A model generated the notes under the pieces. It was not told the origin of the DNA. It was given only the letters and a program-made list of their open reading frames with translations, and made no database searches. The position numbers and the translations under genes are program-made. DNA of 64,000 bases, taken from Microbacteriaceae bacterium UBA1487 (GTDB taxonomy: Bacteria; Actinomycetota; Actinomycetes; Actinomycetales; Microbacteriaceae). The stretch's first letter is position 1; the number at the start of each line of letters is the position of its first letter. Where the stretch lies: NCBI GenBank assembly GCA_002325245.1, contig DCRR01000011.1:179517-243516 (forward strand). The letters run 5' to 3'. Of this stretch, positions 26,166 through 34,301 are shown piece after piece.

Positions 26166-26849
26166 GTGACTGCGCGCCGCCCCGAATCGGTGACCCTGAG
26201 GGGCCGTTTCGTGACGCTGGAACCCATGATCGACGCTCATGTGCCGGAGCTGTGGCGCGCCCTCGGCCACCCCGCGGTGTTCGCCGGCGGATACGGGGGC
26301 GGTCCGGCGGGGCTTCCCGTCGACGAGGCCGCCTACGCGAGGTGGAACGCCTCGTACTACGCGGGAGACGCGCGCCAGAACTTCGTGGTCCGCATCGCGA
26401 GCGGACCGCATCTCGGAGCCGTGATCGGCGCGACGACCCTCGGCGACTTCGATGAGGCGGCCGGGTCGACGCACATCGGCTGGACCGCGTACGACCCGCG
26501 GGTCTGGGGAACCCAGGTGAACCCGGAGGCGAAGCTGCTTCTGCTCGGTCACGCCTTCGGTCACGGCTTCGAGCGGGTGCGGATCCAGGCAGATGCGGTC
26601 AACACGCGGTCTCGGGCGGCGATCGAGCGGCTCGGCGCCGTGTTCGAGGGCATCGCCCGCCACGATCGGCCGCGCGCCGACGGCTCCTGGCGCGACACCG
26701 CGATCTACTCGATCCTGTCGAGCGAGTGGCCGACGCTGCGCCGCGGTCTCGAGACCCGCCTCGCAGGCTTTGGCGAACGGCCGGTGCTGTTCCGCTCTGC
26801 GCCGACCGCGCCGACAGTGCTGCCGGGAGAGCAGCGCGCGGGCGCTTAG
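26166..26849 (+). CDS. GNAT-family N-acetyltransferase (RimJ/RimL-like)
   Basis: A 227-residue acetyltransferase of the protein/amino-acid group. It opens with VTLRGRFVTLEPMIDAHVPEL, typical of RimJ/RimL-like GNATs. It continues with the motif A region IGWTAYDPRVWGTQVNPEAK and the motif B region VNTRSRAAIERLGAVFEG. The acceptor is unknown. The GTG at 26166 is taken as start: the longer upstream frame only mirrors the opposite-strand gene, and CAGGAT ends 6 nt before it. Its TAG stop forms the -10 box of the next gene. Confidence 0.82.
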   Translation: MTARRPESVTLRGRFVTLEPMIDAHVPELWRALGHPAVFAGGYGGGPAGLPVDEAAYARWNASYYAGDARQNFVVRIASGPHLGAVIGATTLGDFDEAAGSTHIGWTAYDPRVWGTQVNPEAKLLLLGHAFGHGFERVRIQADAVNTRSRAAIERLGAVFEGIARHDRPRADGSWRDTAIYSILSSEWPTLRRGLETRLAGFGERPVLFRSAPTAPTVLPGEQRAGA

Positions 26850-26852
26850 GCT
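26847..26852 (+). promoter_or_regulatory. -10 element TAGGCT, leaderless start of chorismate mutase
   Basis: TAGGCT overlaps the GNAT stop codon and is followed by CGGAGC and the ATG at 26859. Confidence 0.5.
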
Positions 26853-26858
26853 CGGAGC

Positions 26859-27185
26859 ATGACGCAGAACGGTGACATCGCCCCGGAGGTCGTGGCCGAG
26901 CTCGCCGCGCTGCGGCAGAGCATCGACAACATCGACGCCGCGCTCGTGCATCTTCTCGCCGAGCGCTTCAAGGCGACCCAGCAGGTTGGTCAGCTGAAGG
27001 CCGCGAAGGGGCTGCCGCCGTCGGATCCGGAGCGCGAGCGCCGCCAGGTGGCCCGCCTGCGCGCCCTCGCGGTCGACGCGCAGCTCGACCCCGAGTTCGC
27101 CGAGAAGTGGTTCACCTTCGTCGTCGCCGAGGTCATCCACCACCACGAGCGCATCGCCTCGGCGAACGGATCCGACGCGTCGTGA
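26859..27185 (+). CDS. Chorismate mutase (AroQ class)
   Basis: A 108-residue all-helical enzyme that rearranges chorismate to prephenate for Phe/Tyr synthesis. Helix 1 carries LRQSIDNIDAALVHLLAERF, followed by KATQQVGQLKA and a loop with DPERERRQVARLR, the arrangement of active-site Arg/Lys residues in monofunctional AroQ proteins. There is no signal peptide, so it is cytosolic. Its stop overlaps the GTG of the SDR gene by 4 nt. Confidence 0.88.
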   Translation: MTQNGDIAPEVVAELAALRQSIDNIDAALVHLLAERFKATQQVGQLKAAKGLPPSDPERERRQVARLRALAVDAQLDPEFAEKWFTFVVAEVIHHHERIASANGSDAS

Positions 27186-28105
27186 CCTGGGATCCTCGCG
27201 TCCTGCCGCGGCAGGACGGACGCACCGTCGTGGTCACCGGCGGAAACGCCGGCATCGGATACTTCACGAGCGAGCAGCTTGCCGCGGCCGGGGCGCGCGT
27301 CATCCTCGCGTCGCGCTCGCGCGACAAGACCGAGCGCGCGATGGCGGCCCTGCGCGATCGGGTGCCGGATGCGCAGGTCGCGTTCGTCGAGCTCGACATC
27401 GCCTCCTTCGCCTCGATCCGGCGTGCCGCCGAGGAGCTGCGCGCGCAGGGCCCGATCGCGGCGCTCATCAACAACGCGGGGCAGGTGATCCCGCCGGGGT
27501 CCCGTCAGGAGACCGCCGACGGCCTCGAGCTGCTCGTCGGCGGCAACGCGATCGGGCACTTCCTGCTGACGGCGCTGCTGCTCCCGGCGCTCGAGCCGAC
27601 CGGACGCGTTGTCGGGCTCGGCAGCCTGTCGACCCGGCTCGTGACCCTCGAGCCCGAGGACCTGCTGTCGGTCCGCAGATACCGCGGCTTCCGTGCCTAC
27701 GCGTTCTCGAAGCACGCCGTGCACGGATTCGCCTTCGAGCTGGACCGCCGCCTGCGCGCAGCCGGGGATGCGCGCGCGTCGCTGCTGGCGCATCCGGGCT
27801 ATGCGGTCACCGAGCTCGCCGAGCAGGTGCCGGGCGTGAACGACAAGCAGAGCACCCCGCACCGGCTGGTCGGGCGCCTCTCGGCGCCGTTTGCTCAGGG
27901 CAAGGATCGCGGCGCGTGGCCGAGCGTTCGGGCCGCCCTCGACCCGGCGGCGCAGTCGGGCGAGTTCTACGGCCCGGGCGGCTTCTCCGAGCTGAAAGGC
28001 ACCCCGAGGGTCGTCGCCCCGGTCGCCTCCAGCGCCTCGCTCGAGTTCGGCGCGCGGCTCTGGGCGCTGGCCGAGGAGTCGACGGGCCAGTCAGTCGAGC
28101 TGTGA
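27182..28105 (+). CDS. Short-chain dehydrogenase/reductase
   Basis: A 307-residue classical SDR. The Rossmann motif is TGGNAGIGYFTSEQLAAAGA, followed by NNAG, the catalytic Ser region LGSLSTR and the YAFSK (YxxxK) motif. The basic residues after beta-strand 2 (ASRSRDK) suggest NADP(H). It resembles retinol-dehydrogenase/protochlorophyllide-reductase-like actinobacterial SDRs, and the substrate is unknown. The GTG overlaps the chorismate mutase stop. The 3' end overlaps the converging peroxiredoxin-like gene by 15 nt. Confidence 0.87.
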   Translation: MTWDPRVLPRQDGRTVVVTGGNAGIGYFTSEQLAAAGARVILASRSRDKTERAMAALRDRVPDAQVAFVELDIASFASIRRAAEELRAQGPIAALINNAGQVIPPGSRQETADGLELLVGGNAIGHFLLTALLLPALEPTGRVVGLGSLSTRLVTLEPEDLLSVRRYRGFRAYAFSKHAVHGFAFELDRRLRAAGDARASLLAHPGYAVTELAEQVPGVNDKQSTPHRLVGRLSAPFAQGKDRGAWPSVRAALDPAAQSGEFYGPGGFSELKGTPRVVAPVASSASLEFGARLWALAEESTGQSVEL

Positions 28106-28939
28106 CGCCGGTCCGGTGATCCCTTCGCGGTCCAGCACCGCGAGAAACGCGTCCGGCTCGGGGCGGATGCGGTGGTTGTCGCTGCGATCGAACCAGCGCA
28201 CGACGCCGCCGGCGTCCGTGATCACGACCGTCGGGACCACCGTGTCGCCGTTCGTTCCCGCGCCGTAGAGCAGGGGGACCCCGGCGGTCTGCGTGAGGCC
28301 GAGCGCCGCCGCGGCAGCGCCGCCGGGGTCGCCGAAGAACCGCATCGGGACATCGAAGCGGGTGGCGAGCTCGGCGGTGTCGGCTGCGGGCTGCGGACTG
28401 ATCAGGCTCACACCGACGCCGCGGTGCTCCAGCTCGCGGTAGCGCTCGGCGAGCTGGCGCAGCTGCGTGGTGCAGAACGGGCACCACGAGCCGCGGAAGA
28501 ACACGATCACCTGCGGCCGCTCGGTGAGCACCGAGCTGCGCACGCGGTCGCCGCCGACGGTGCTGAGCGGGAAGTCGGGCAGGGGCGAGCCGACGACGAG
28601 CGCGCTCGGGTGCCGCTCCTGCCGGGAGTACCAGAACAGGTAGCCGGAGAGCGCCGCGAGCCCCGACACCGCGATGACGACGGCGACCGCGCCGGCGAAC
28701 GCGGCAAGGACGACGCCGGCGCCGCTGACGGCGAGCAGGGGCCACAGCGTGCGAGTGCGGGTGGACGGGCGCCCCACGACGATGAAGCCGAGGTAGGCAG
28801 TCAGCGGCACCCAGGCGAGAATCGGGCCCACCCAGCCGATTCCGGCGCCTCCGAGCAGCTGGACGACGGCGAAGCTGATCGCGGCGAGTCCGAGGACCGC
28901 GGAGGCCTCACCGTAGGCGCGGCGGATGATTCGGAGCAT
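28091..28939 (-). CDS. Membrane-anchored peroxiredoxin/thioredoxin-like protein
   Basis: A 282-residue protein. About four hydrophobic segments fill residues ~12-110, followed by an AhpC/TSA-type thioredoxin fold (from about residue 125, SPLPDFPLSTVGGD) with the redox site RGSWCPFCTTQLRQLAERY. CPFC in this setting suits a thiol peroxidase or disulfide reductase acting at the membrane surface. Orientation of the domain was not determined. The ATG at 28939 is preferred over an earlier ATG because GGGAGGG precedes it. Confidence 0.8.
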   Translation of the reverse strand: MLRIIRRAYGEASAVLGLAAISFAVVQLLGGAGIGWVGPILAWVPLTAYLGFIVVGRPSTRTRTLWPLLAVSGAGVVLAAFAGAVAVVIAVSGLAALSGYLFWYSRQERHPSALVVGSPLPDFPLSTVGGDRVRSSVLTERPQVIVFFRGSWCPFCTTQLRQLAERYRELEHRGVGVSLISPQPAADTAELATRFDVPMRFFGDPGGAAAAALGLTQTAGVPLLYGAGTNGDTVVPTVVITDAGGVVRWFDRSDNHRIRPEPDAFLAVLDREGITGPASQLD

Positions 28940-29056
28940 GGTGCCCTCCCGTGTCGAGTCAAGCACGGGGAGGCGATCGGCGCCGGACCCAAGCCGAGTT
29001 CGGGCGTGATCTGGGATTTCTCGGCGGCCGAGGTCCTGGCCGGGGATGCCTTGCGC

Positions 29057-29138
29057 GTTTCATGTCTGAGGTTTCATGTCGCGTAACGTGGAATTTACGC
29101 CGAATCGTTAGGCATAGACGGAATCGTCCACCTAGGGT
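29057..29138 (+). promoter_or_regulatory. IclR operon control region: direct repeats, palindrome and -10 box
   Basis: GTTTCATGTC occurs twice (29057-29066 and 29071-29080, 14-bp period). A perfect palindrome GCGTAA-N8-TTACGC fills 29081-29100, and GACG-GAAT-CGTC lies at 29117-29128. The TAGGGT -10 box (29133-29138) ends 8 nt before the IclR ATG. This is the most structured intergenic region of the window and probably holds the IclR operator. Confidence 0.6.
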
Positions 29139-29146
29139 GACTCGAC

Positions 29147-29959
29147 ATGGAACCTTCTTCCACGTCGTACCACTCGCAAGGACTCGTGCGTGCCATCGCC
29201 ATCCTTCGCGAGCTCGGCTCTGCGACCTCGGCGCGCACCCTGAGTGACCTGGCCTCGTCGCTGGAACTGCCGAAGCCGACGCTGGTGCGCCTGCTGAAGA
29301 TCCTCGAAGAGCACGACTTCATCCACCGCGACGCCGACGGCTACGCGATCGGCCACGCCATCCTCGACCTCGGCGAGAACTATCGCCGACAGGCCAACAC
29401 GGCGGATGTCGCGGCGCCCTACCTGCGCGAGCTGGCGACGGCGACCGGGCTCACCGCCAACCTCGGAGTGCTCGAAGGCCGCTGGGTCCTGCACGTCGTC
29501 GTGGAGGAGCCCGACCGACCGCTGCGGTTCCGGTCGGCCAGCGGCTCACTCGACCACACGTACTCGACCGGTCTCGGCAAGATGCTGATGTCGGCTCTTC
29601 CGACCGAAGCGCTCGCCGAGCACCTGCCGGCCGAGTCGCCGTGGCCCCGGTTCACCGAGCACACCATCACCGACCTCGACGCGATGGTCGCGGAACTCGC
29701 GGTGATCCGCGAACGCGGCTGCAGCGTCGATCAGCAGGAGCGCGACCTCGGCGTGATCTGCATGGCGGTGCCGATCCCCAACCTGGCGCGACTGAACGTG
29801 GCGCTCAGCATCGCCGGCCCGAGCGGCGAGCTCGGTCCGGCCGAGCGCGAGCAGCATCTGCCTCTGCTGCAGCGCGTCGCCGCCGACCTCGGCAACAACG
29901 CCCGCTTCATCACGGCGCTGCGCGCCGCGCACGGAGCCCACAGTCTGGAGATCGCATGA
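29147..29959 (+). CDS. IclR-family transcriptional regulator, first gene of a catabolic operon
   Basis: A 270-residue regulator. The winged helix-turn-helix is at about 10-70 (SARTLSDLASSLELPKPTLV). The IclR effector domain follows, with GLTANLGVLEGRWVLHV, STGLGKMLMSALPTE and the CSVDQQERDLGVICMAVPI region that normally contacts the ligand. It overlaps the next gene by 4 nt (ATGA), so regulator and pathway are probably one transcript under autoregulation. A palindrome upstream (29081-29100) is a plausible binding site. The inducer is presumably the substrate of the downstream enzymes. Confidence 0.9.
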   Translation: MEPSSTSYHSQGLVRAIAILRELGSATSARTLSDLASSLELPKPTLVRLLKILEEHDFIHRDADGYAIGHAILDLGENYRRQANTADVAAPYLRELATATGLTANLGVLEGRWVLHVVVEEPDRPLRFRSASGSLDHTYSTGLGKMLMSALPTEALAEHLPAESPWPRFTEHTITDLDAMVAELAVIRERGCSVDQQERDLGVICMAVPIPNLARLNVALSIAGPSGELGPAEREQHLPLLQRVAADLGNNARFITALRAAHGAHSLEIA

Positions 29960-30807
29960 TCGTCGACATCCACAGCCACAACCTCCAGCCGGAGCACTGG
30001 GGCGAGGAGCACAAGAAGAACTGGGAACCCGCCTACGGAAAGCCGTACCCGCGCGTGACCCCCGCCAGCTTCGATGCCGTCATGACCGAGGCGGGCGTCG
30101 ACGTCGCCGTCGTCTTCGGCCTCGCCGCCAGCCGCGCCGGCGTGCACACCCCCAACCAGTTCGTCGCGGACTTCTGCGCCGAGCTGTCCACGCCGACGAT
30201 CGCGTTCACGGCGCTCGACCCGCTGGACAGCAACTGGCGGGAGCAGCTCGAGGAGGCGATCGCGCTCGGGTTCAAGGGCGTCAAGCTCTACCCGGTGCTG
30301 TCGCTCTTCGACCCGATGGCGCCCGAGTTCGACGACTTCTACCGCACCTGCACCGCCCATGGGCTGGTGCTGCTGTGGCACATGGGCGCAACCCCGAGCC
30401 CGCAGGGTCGACTCTCGATCAGCCAGCCGCACGTGGTGGACGAGGTGGCTCGCCGCCACCCCGACCTCAAGCAGGTCATGGCGCACATGGGTCACCCGTG
30501 GCAGCGCGACGCGAACGTCGTGCTGCGCAAGCAGCCGAACGTCTACGCCGACGTGTCGGCCAGCTGGTCGCGTCCGATGGACGGATTCATGGCCCTCGTG
30601 CACGCCCAGGAGTGGGGGGTCGTCGACAAGCTGCTGTTCGGCAGCGACTACCCGCTCTGGGAGCCCGCCGCCGCGATGACGCAGCTGCGTCACCTGGCGA
30701 CGCTCCGCGCCGGCGACCTGCCGCACGTGCTCGACGAGACGGTCGAGTCCATCATCCACCGCGACACGCTCGCGCTGCTGAACCTTCCCGATCCCCGTAT
30801 CCGCTGA
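29956..30807 (+). CDS. Amidohydrolase family protein (Amidohydro_2, TIM barrel)
   Basis: A 283-residue metal-dependent hydrolase of the lactonase/decarboxylase-like amidohydrolase group. It has the N-terminal HxH motif in MIVDIHSHN, FKGVKLYPVLS in mid-barrel, a barrel His in QVMAHMGHPWQ and the C-terminal Asp in LLFGSDYPLW. Members hydrolyse lactones, amides or decarboxylate small acids. Within this operon it could open a ring or hydrolyse an amide late in the pathway. The ATG overlaps the IclR stop, and 31 nt separate it from the aminotransferase. Confidence 0.85.
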   Translation: MIVDIHSHNLQPEHWGEEHKKNWEPAYGKPYPRVTPASFDAVMTEAGVDVAVVFGLAASRAGVHTPNQFVADFCAELSTPTIAFTALDPLDSNWREQLEEAIALGFKGVKLYPVLSLFDPMAPEFDDFYRTCTAHGLVLLWHMGATPSPQGRLSISQPHVVDEVARRHPDLKQVMAHMGHPWQRDANVVLRKQPNVYADVSASWSRPMDGFMALVHAQEWGVVDKLLFGSDYPLWEPAAAMTQLRHLATLRAGDLPHVLDETVESIIHRDTLALLNLPDPRIR

Positions 30808-30838
30808 ATCACCGAACCACTCGCAAGGAGCACCACTC

Positions 30839-32146
30839 GTGACACTCGTGTCCGCTGACATCCTCTCGGAGGCCCGCGCCCTCATCCCTGGAGGGGTGAA
30901 TTCCGCAACGCGCAACATCGGCAATCCGACCGGATTCCGCTCCTCGAACGGCGCCATCATCACCGATCTGGAGGGCCGCGACTACATCGACTACCACGCG
31001 GCCTTCGGCGCCATCCTGCTCGGCCACAACGACGAGCGCGTCAACGGTGCGGTCGCCGACACCTTCGGCACGATCGACCTGATCGGCCTGGGGGTCAGCG
31101 AGCTCGAAGTCGAGACCGCGCGCCTCGTCGCCGATCTCATCCCCTCGGTCGAGATGTCGATCACCACCATGAGCGGCACCGAGTCGACCTTCCAGGCGGT
31201 GCGGCTCTCGCGCGCCGTCACCGGGCGCAAGTTCATGGTGAAGTTCCAGGGCTGCTTCCACGGCTGGCACGACGCGGTCGCCCGCAACGTCGCCTCCACG
31301 CCGGAGCGCGCCTACGGCCGCGACCCGCTGTCCGCAGGCATCCTCGACGACGCCATCGACTCGACCCTGATCGCCGAGTTCAACGACCTCGCCAGTGTCG
31401 AGGAGCTGTTCGCGAAGTACCCCGATCAGATCGCCGGCGTGATTCTCGAGCCCGTGCCGCACAACGTCGGCGCCCTCATGCCGGAGCGCGAGTTCCTGCA
31501 GGGGCTTCGCGACCTGACCACGCGCGAAGGCGCGATCCTGATCTTCGACGAGGTCATCACCGGATTCCGCCACGCCCCCGGCGGCTACCAGGAGCTCGTC
31601 GGCATCACGCCCGATCTGACCACCTACGGCAAGTCGATGGGCAACGGCTTCTCGGTGGCCGGCATGGGCGGACGCGCCGACCTGATGTCGCGCTTCAGCT
31701 CGGCCGGCGGCGACGTCGTCCTGGCGGGCACGTTCAACGGAAACCCGGCGTCGATGGCGGCGGCGATCGCCACGATGCGAGCGATCAGCGATCCCGAGAT
31801 CGGATTCCACGAGCACGTCACGCGCCTGGGCGACCGGATGCGCGCCGGGCTGACCGAGATCACCGAGCGCCACTCCATCCCCGCGATCGTGAGCGGCCTC
31901 GGATCCGTCTTCGTCACCTACTTCATGGACGGACCGGTGCGCGGCTACCGCGACCTGCTGCGCAACAACGACACCGCCTACGCGATGTTCCACCGCCGCA
32001 TGACCGACGAGGGCTTCATGATGTACCCGATGACGCTCAAGCGGAATCACATCTCGGGCGCCCACACCGAGGAGCACATCGACCGCACGCTCGAAGCCGC
32101 CGACCGCGTGCTCGGCGGCATGGCGCACGAAGGCGTGTTCGGATGA
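30839..32146 (+). CDS. Class III PLP aminotransferase, glutamate-1-semialdehyde aminomutase-like
   Basis: A 435-residue fold-type I PLP enzyme. It resembles HemL (ARALIPGGVNSATRN) but lies in a catabolic operon, so haem synthesis is unlikely. The PLP Asp is D237 (LIFDEVITGFRHAPGG) and the Schiff-base lysine K265 (TYGKSMGNGFSVAG). HemL-like proteins outside haem loci often act as beta- or D-amino-acid aminotransferases or racemases, which would suit the D-aminoacylase partner. AAGGAG lies 8 nt before the GTG start. Its stop overlaps the next gene. Confidence 0.85.
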   Translation: MTLVSADILSEARALIPGGVNSATRNIGNPTGFRSSNGAIITDLEGRDYIDYHAAFGAILLGHNDERVNGAVADTFGTIDLIGLGVSELEVETARLVADLIPSVEMSITTMSGTESTFQAVRLSRAVTGRKFMVKFQGCFHGWHDAVARNVASTPERAYGRDPLSAGILDDAIDSTLIAEFNDLASVEELFAKYPDQIAGVILEPVPHNVGALMPEREFLQGLRDLTTREGAILIFDEVITGFRHAPGGYQELVGITPDLTTYGKSMGNGFSVAGMGGRADLMSRFSSAGGDVVLAGTFNGNPASMAAAIATMRAISDPEIGFHEHVTRLGDRMRAGLTEITERHSIPAIVSGLGSVFVTYFMDGPVRGYRDLLRNNDTAYAMFHRRMTDEGFMMYPMTLKRNHISGAHTEEHIDRTLEAADRVLGGMAHEGVFG

Positions 32147-33087
32147 CCGGGCGCGCGGTCGTGGTCGTCGGGGCGGGGGTGATCGGAACCCGGCAGCTGC
32201 ACGCAGTTCTGCACGCGGGGGACCGGGTCGTCGCTGTTGTCGATGGCGACCTCGACCGCGCGACGGCGCTGGCCGCCGAGTCCGGCGCATCCGCCTTCAC
32301 CAGCCTGCCCGCGGCGGTGGCCGCCGTCGGCGCCGACGCGGTCATCATCGCCACCCCGTCGGCCTCGCACCTGCGGCTGGCGCTCGACGCGGTCCAGCTC
32401 GGCTGCGACGTGCTCGTCGAGAAGCCGCACCGTGTTCCCGGCGAGGATGCGGGCGCCCTCGCGACCGCGCTCGAGCGCACCGGCCGCCACTTCGCGGTCG
32501 GCATGACGACGCGGCACTGGCCCGGGGTCCGCGCGCTCGCCGCCGCGCTCGCCGCGGGCGAGTTCGGCGAGCTTCTCAGCTACACCGACACGATGCACTT
32601 CCAGCTCGGGCCGGATGACCTCCCCGGGTGGTACTTCGACCGCGCCGTCTCCGGCGGCGGCGTGCTGCTGACCAACGGCGTGCACGCGATCGACCGGGCG
32701 CGAGCGCTGCTGGGAGAGCCGCTCGAACTGCTGCACGCGCGACTTCGGACCGTCTTCCCCGAGCACGAGACCGAGGACTCGGCCGAGCTCGTGCTCACCA
32801 CCGATTCCGGTGCGCCCGTGCTGCTGAGCATGCTGTGGTCCCCGGTGGCCGCGACGGGGGCGGGAGTCGCCGTGACCGGCACTCGCGGATTCGGCCGCGT
32901 CGCCATGGACGGCAGCTGGAGCATCCGCACTGACGCGGGGGAGCGCTCCGGCCCGGCGATCGACGCCGACGAGCCGTTCGCCGCGCAGTGGCTGTCGTTC
33001 CGCGACGCCGAGCCCGGCTTCGGGCTCGGCGACCTCGAGCCGACCCTTCAGATGATCGAGAACTGCTACCGGGAGGTGGCCGCATGA
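32143..33087 (+). CDS. Gfo/Idh/MocA-family oxidoreductase
   Basis: A 314-residue NAD(P)-dependent dehydrogenase. The Rossmann motif is VVVVGAGVIGTRQLHAVL, the conserved EKPH element is present in LVEKPHRVPGED, and the C-terminal alpha/beta catalytic domain starts near residue 125. Members usually oxidise sugars or inositols, and some act on imino or amino acids. The substrate here is unknown. It overlaps both neighbours by 4 nt, so its dosage is tied to the aminotransferase and to the unknown protein downstream. Confidence 0.87.
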   Translation: MTGRAVVVVGAGVIGTRQLHAVLHAGDRVVAVVDGDLDRATALAAESGASAFTSLPAAVAAVGADAVIIATPSASHLRLALDAVQLGCDVLVEKPHRVPGEDAGALATALERTGRHFAVGMTTRHWPGVRALAAALAAGEFGELLSYTDTMHFQLGPDDLPGWYFDRAVSGGGVLLTNGVHAIDRARALLGEPLELLHARLRTVFPEHETEDSAELVLTTDSGAPVLLSMLWSPVAATGAGVAVTGTRGFGRVAMDGSWSIRTDAGERSGPAIDADEPFAAQWLSFRDAEPGFGLGDLEPTLQMIENCYREVAA

Positions 33088-34301
33088 GCGAGCTGAGCAT
33101 GCTCATCTATCCCTGGGATCTCCAGGCGGATGGGGTGGAGAACGCGGTGGAGACCGTCGCCGAGCTCGGCGTCACCCGTCTCGAGATCGCGACGGCGTAC
33201 CACTCCGCCGAGGTGATCGCGCCGCGTCGCACCGAGCGGGTGTTCGTTCGGGCGGAAGCGAACACGGCCCACCTGCCGCTGCCGGACGACACCTTCAGCG
33301 ACCTGCGCATCCCCGCGTCGAGCATCGCCTCGAACGACCCCGAGCTCTACCCGCGCCTGAAGGCCGCGGCTGATGCCGCGGGGATCGCCCTGGACGGCTG
33401 GGGGATCGCATTCCACAACACGCGTCTCGCGGTCGAGCGACCCGACGCCGCCATCCTGAGCTGCTTCGGCGACCGCTTCACGCACGGGCTGTGCGCCGCC
33501 AATCCGGCGTCGCGCCGCTACGCCCGCGAGCTGTTCGGCGCACTGGGGGCGACGGGTCTGTTCGAACGGCTCCTCGCCGAGAGCGTCTCCTACCTGCTGC
33601 AGTCGCACGGCCACCCGCACGAGCTGTGGGGCGCCCGGCTCGACGTGCTCACCCGCTACCTGCTGTCGCTGTGCTTCTGCGAGCACTGCCTGGCCGAGGC
33701 CGGATCCCGCGGCATCGACGGCGAGCGTCTTCGGGCCACCGTCGCGGCCGAGCTGCACCGCACGTGGAACGCGGCGGCCCCCGGCGGCCGGCTCGCCGAC
33801 GCCGGCAGCGAACTCGCGTCGCTGCTGCTGAACTGGCCCGATCTCGCCGCCTACACCCGGATGCGACTCGATGTGGTCACCTCGCTGGTCGCCGAGCTGA
33901 CGGCCGACGCGCGAGCGCAGGGAGTCGAGTTCACGCTGAGCGCTGCCGTGTGGGGGCGCCCCGCTCCGATGAACTGGCTCGAAGGAGTCGACGTCACCGC
34001 CTCGCTCGCCGCGGTCGACGGCTTCGTGCTCGAAAGCTACTTCCCGACCGCCGGCGAGGTGGCCGCCGAGCTCGACCACACGCTCGCGCTCGCGGCCCCG
34101 CTGCCGACGTCCGCGCCGCTCACCGTGGCTCTGACCTTGTGGCCGGCGCACCACGCCTCCCGCGGCGACTTCCTCGGCAAGGTCGAGACGGTGCTGGCGG
34201 CCGGGGTCGATCGGATCGCGCTCTACAACTACGGCACCGCGACCGCCGAGTCCCTCTCCTGGACGCGCGACGCCGCGAACCTTCTCGGAGGTCGCGCATG
34301 A
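33084..34301 (+). CDS. Conserved protein of unknown function, predicted TIM-barrel-like
   Basis: A 405-residue soluble protein that I cannot assign. Alternating strand-helix segments (LSMLIYPWDLQADGVENAVE; GWGIAFHNTRLAVE; VDGFVLESYFPTAGEVAAEL; LTVALTLWPAHHASRGDFLG) suggest a TIM barrel, perhaps glycosidase- or xylose-isomerase-like. It has HGLCAANPASRRYARELF and a CFCEHC motif (LLSLCFCEHCLAEAG) that might bind metal. No catalytic pair is certain. It is locked by ATGA overlaps between the Gfo/Idh oxidoreductase and the D-serine dehydratase-like enzyme, so it very probably acts in the same pathway. Confidence 0.75.
   Translation: MSELSMLIYPWDLQADGVENAVETVAELGVTRLEIATAYHSAEVIAPRRTERVFVRAEANTAHLPLPDDTFSDLRIPASSIASNDPELYPRLKAAADAAGIALDGWGIAFHNTRLAVERPDAAILSCFGDRFTHGLCAANPASRRYARELFGALGATGLFERLLAESVSYLLQSHGHPHELWGARLDVLTRYLLSLCFCEHCLAEAGSRGIDGERLRATVAAELHRTWNAAAPGGRLADAGSELASLLLNWPDLAAYTRMRLDVVTSLVAELTADARAQGVEFTLSAAVWGRPAPMNWLEGVDVTASLAAVDGFVLESYFPTAGEVAAELDHTLALAAPLPTSAPLTVALTLWPAHHASRGDFLGKVETVLAAGVDRIALYNYGTATAESLSWTRDAANLLGGRA

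Noticed and set aside
30839..32146. Assignment of the aminotransferase as HemL for haem synthesis.
   Set aside because: The sequence resembles HemL, but the operon is catabolic and no other haem gene is near, so a paralogous catabolic role is more likely.
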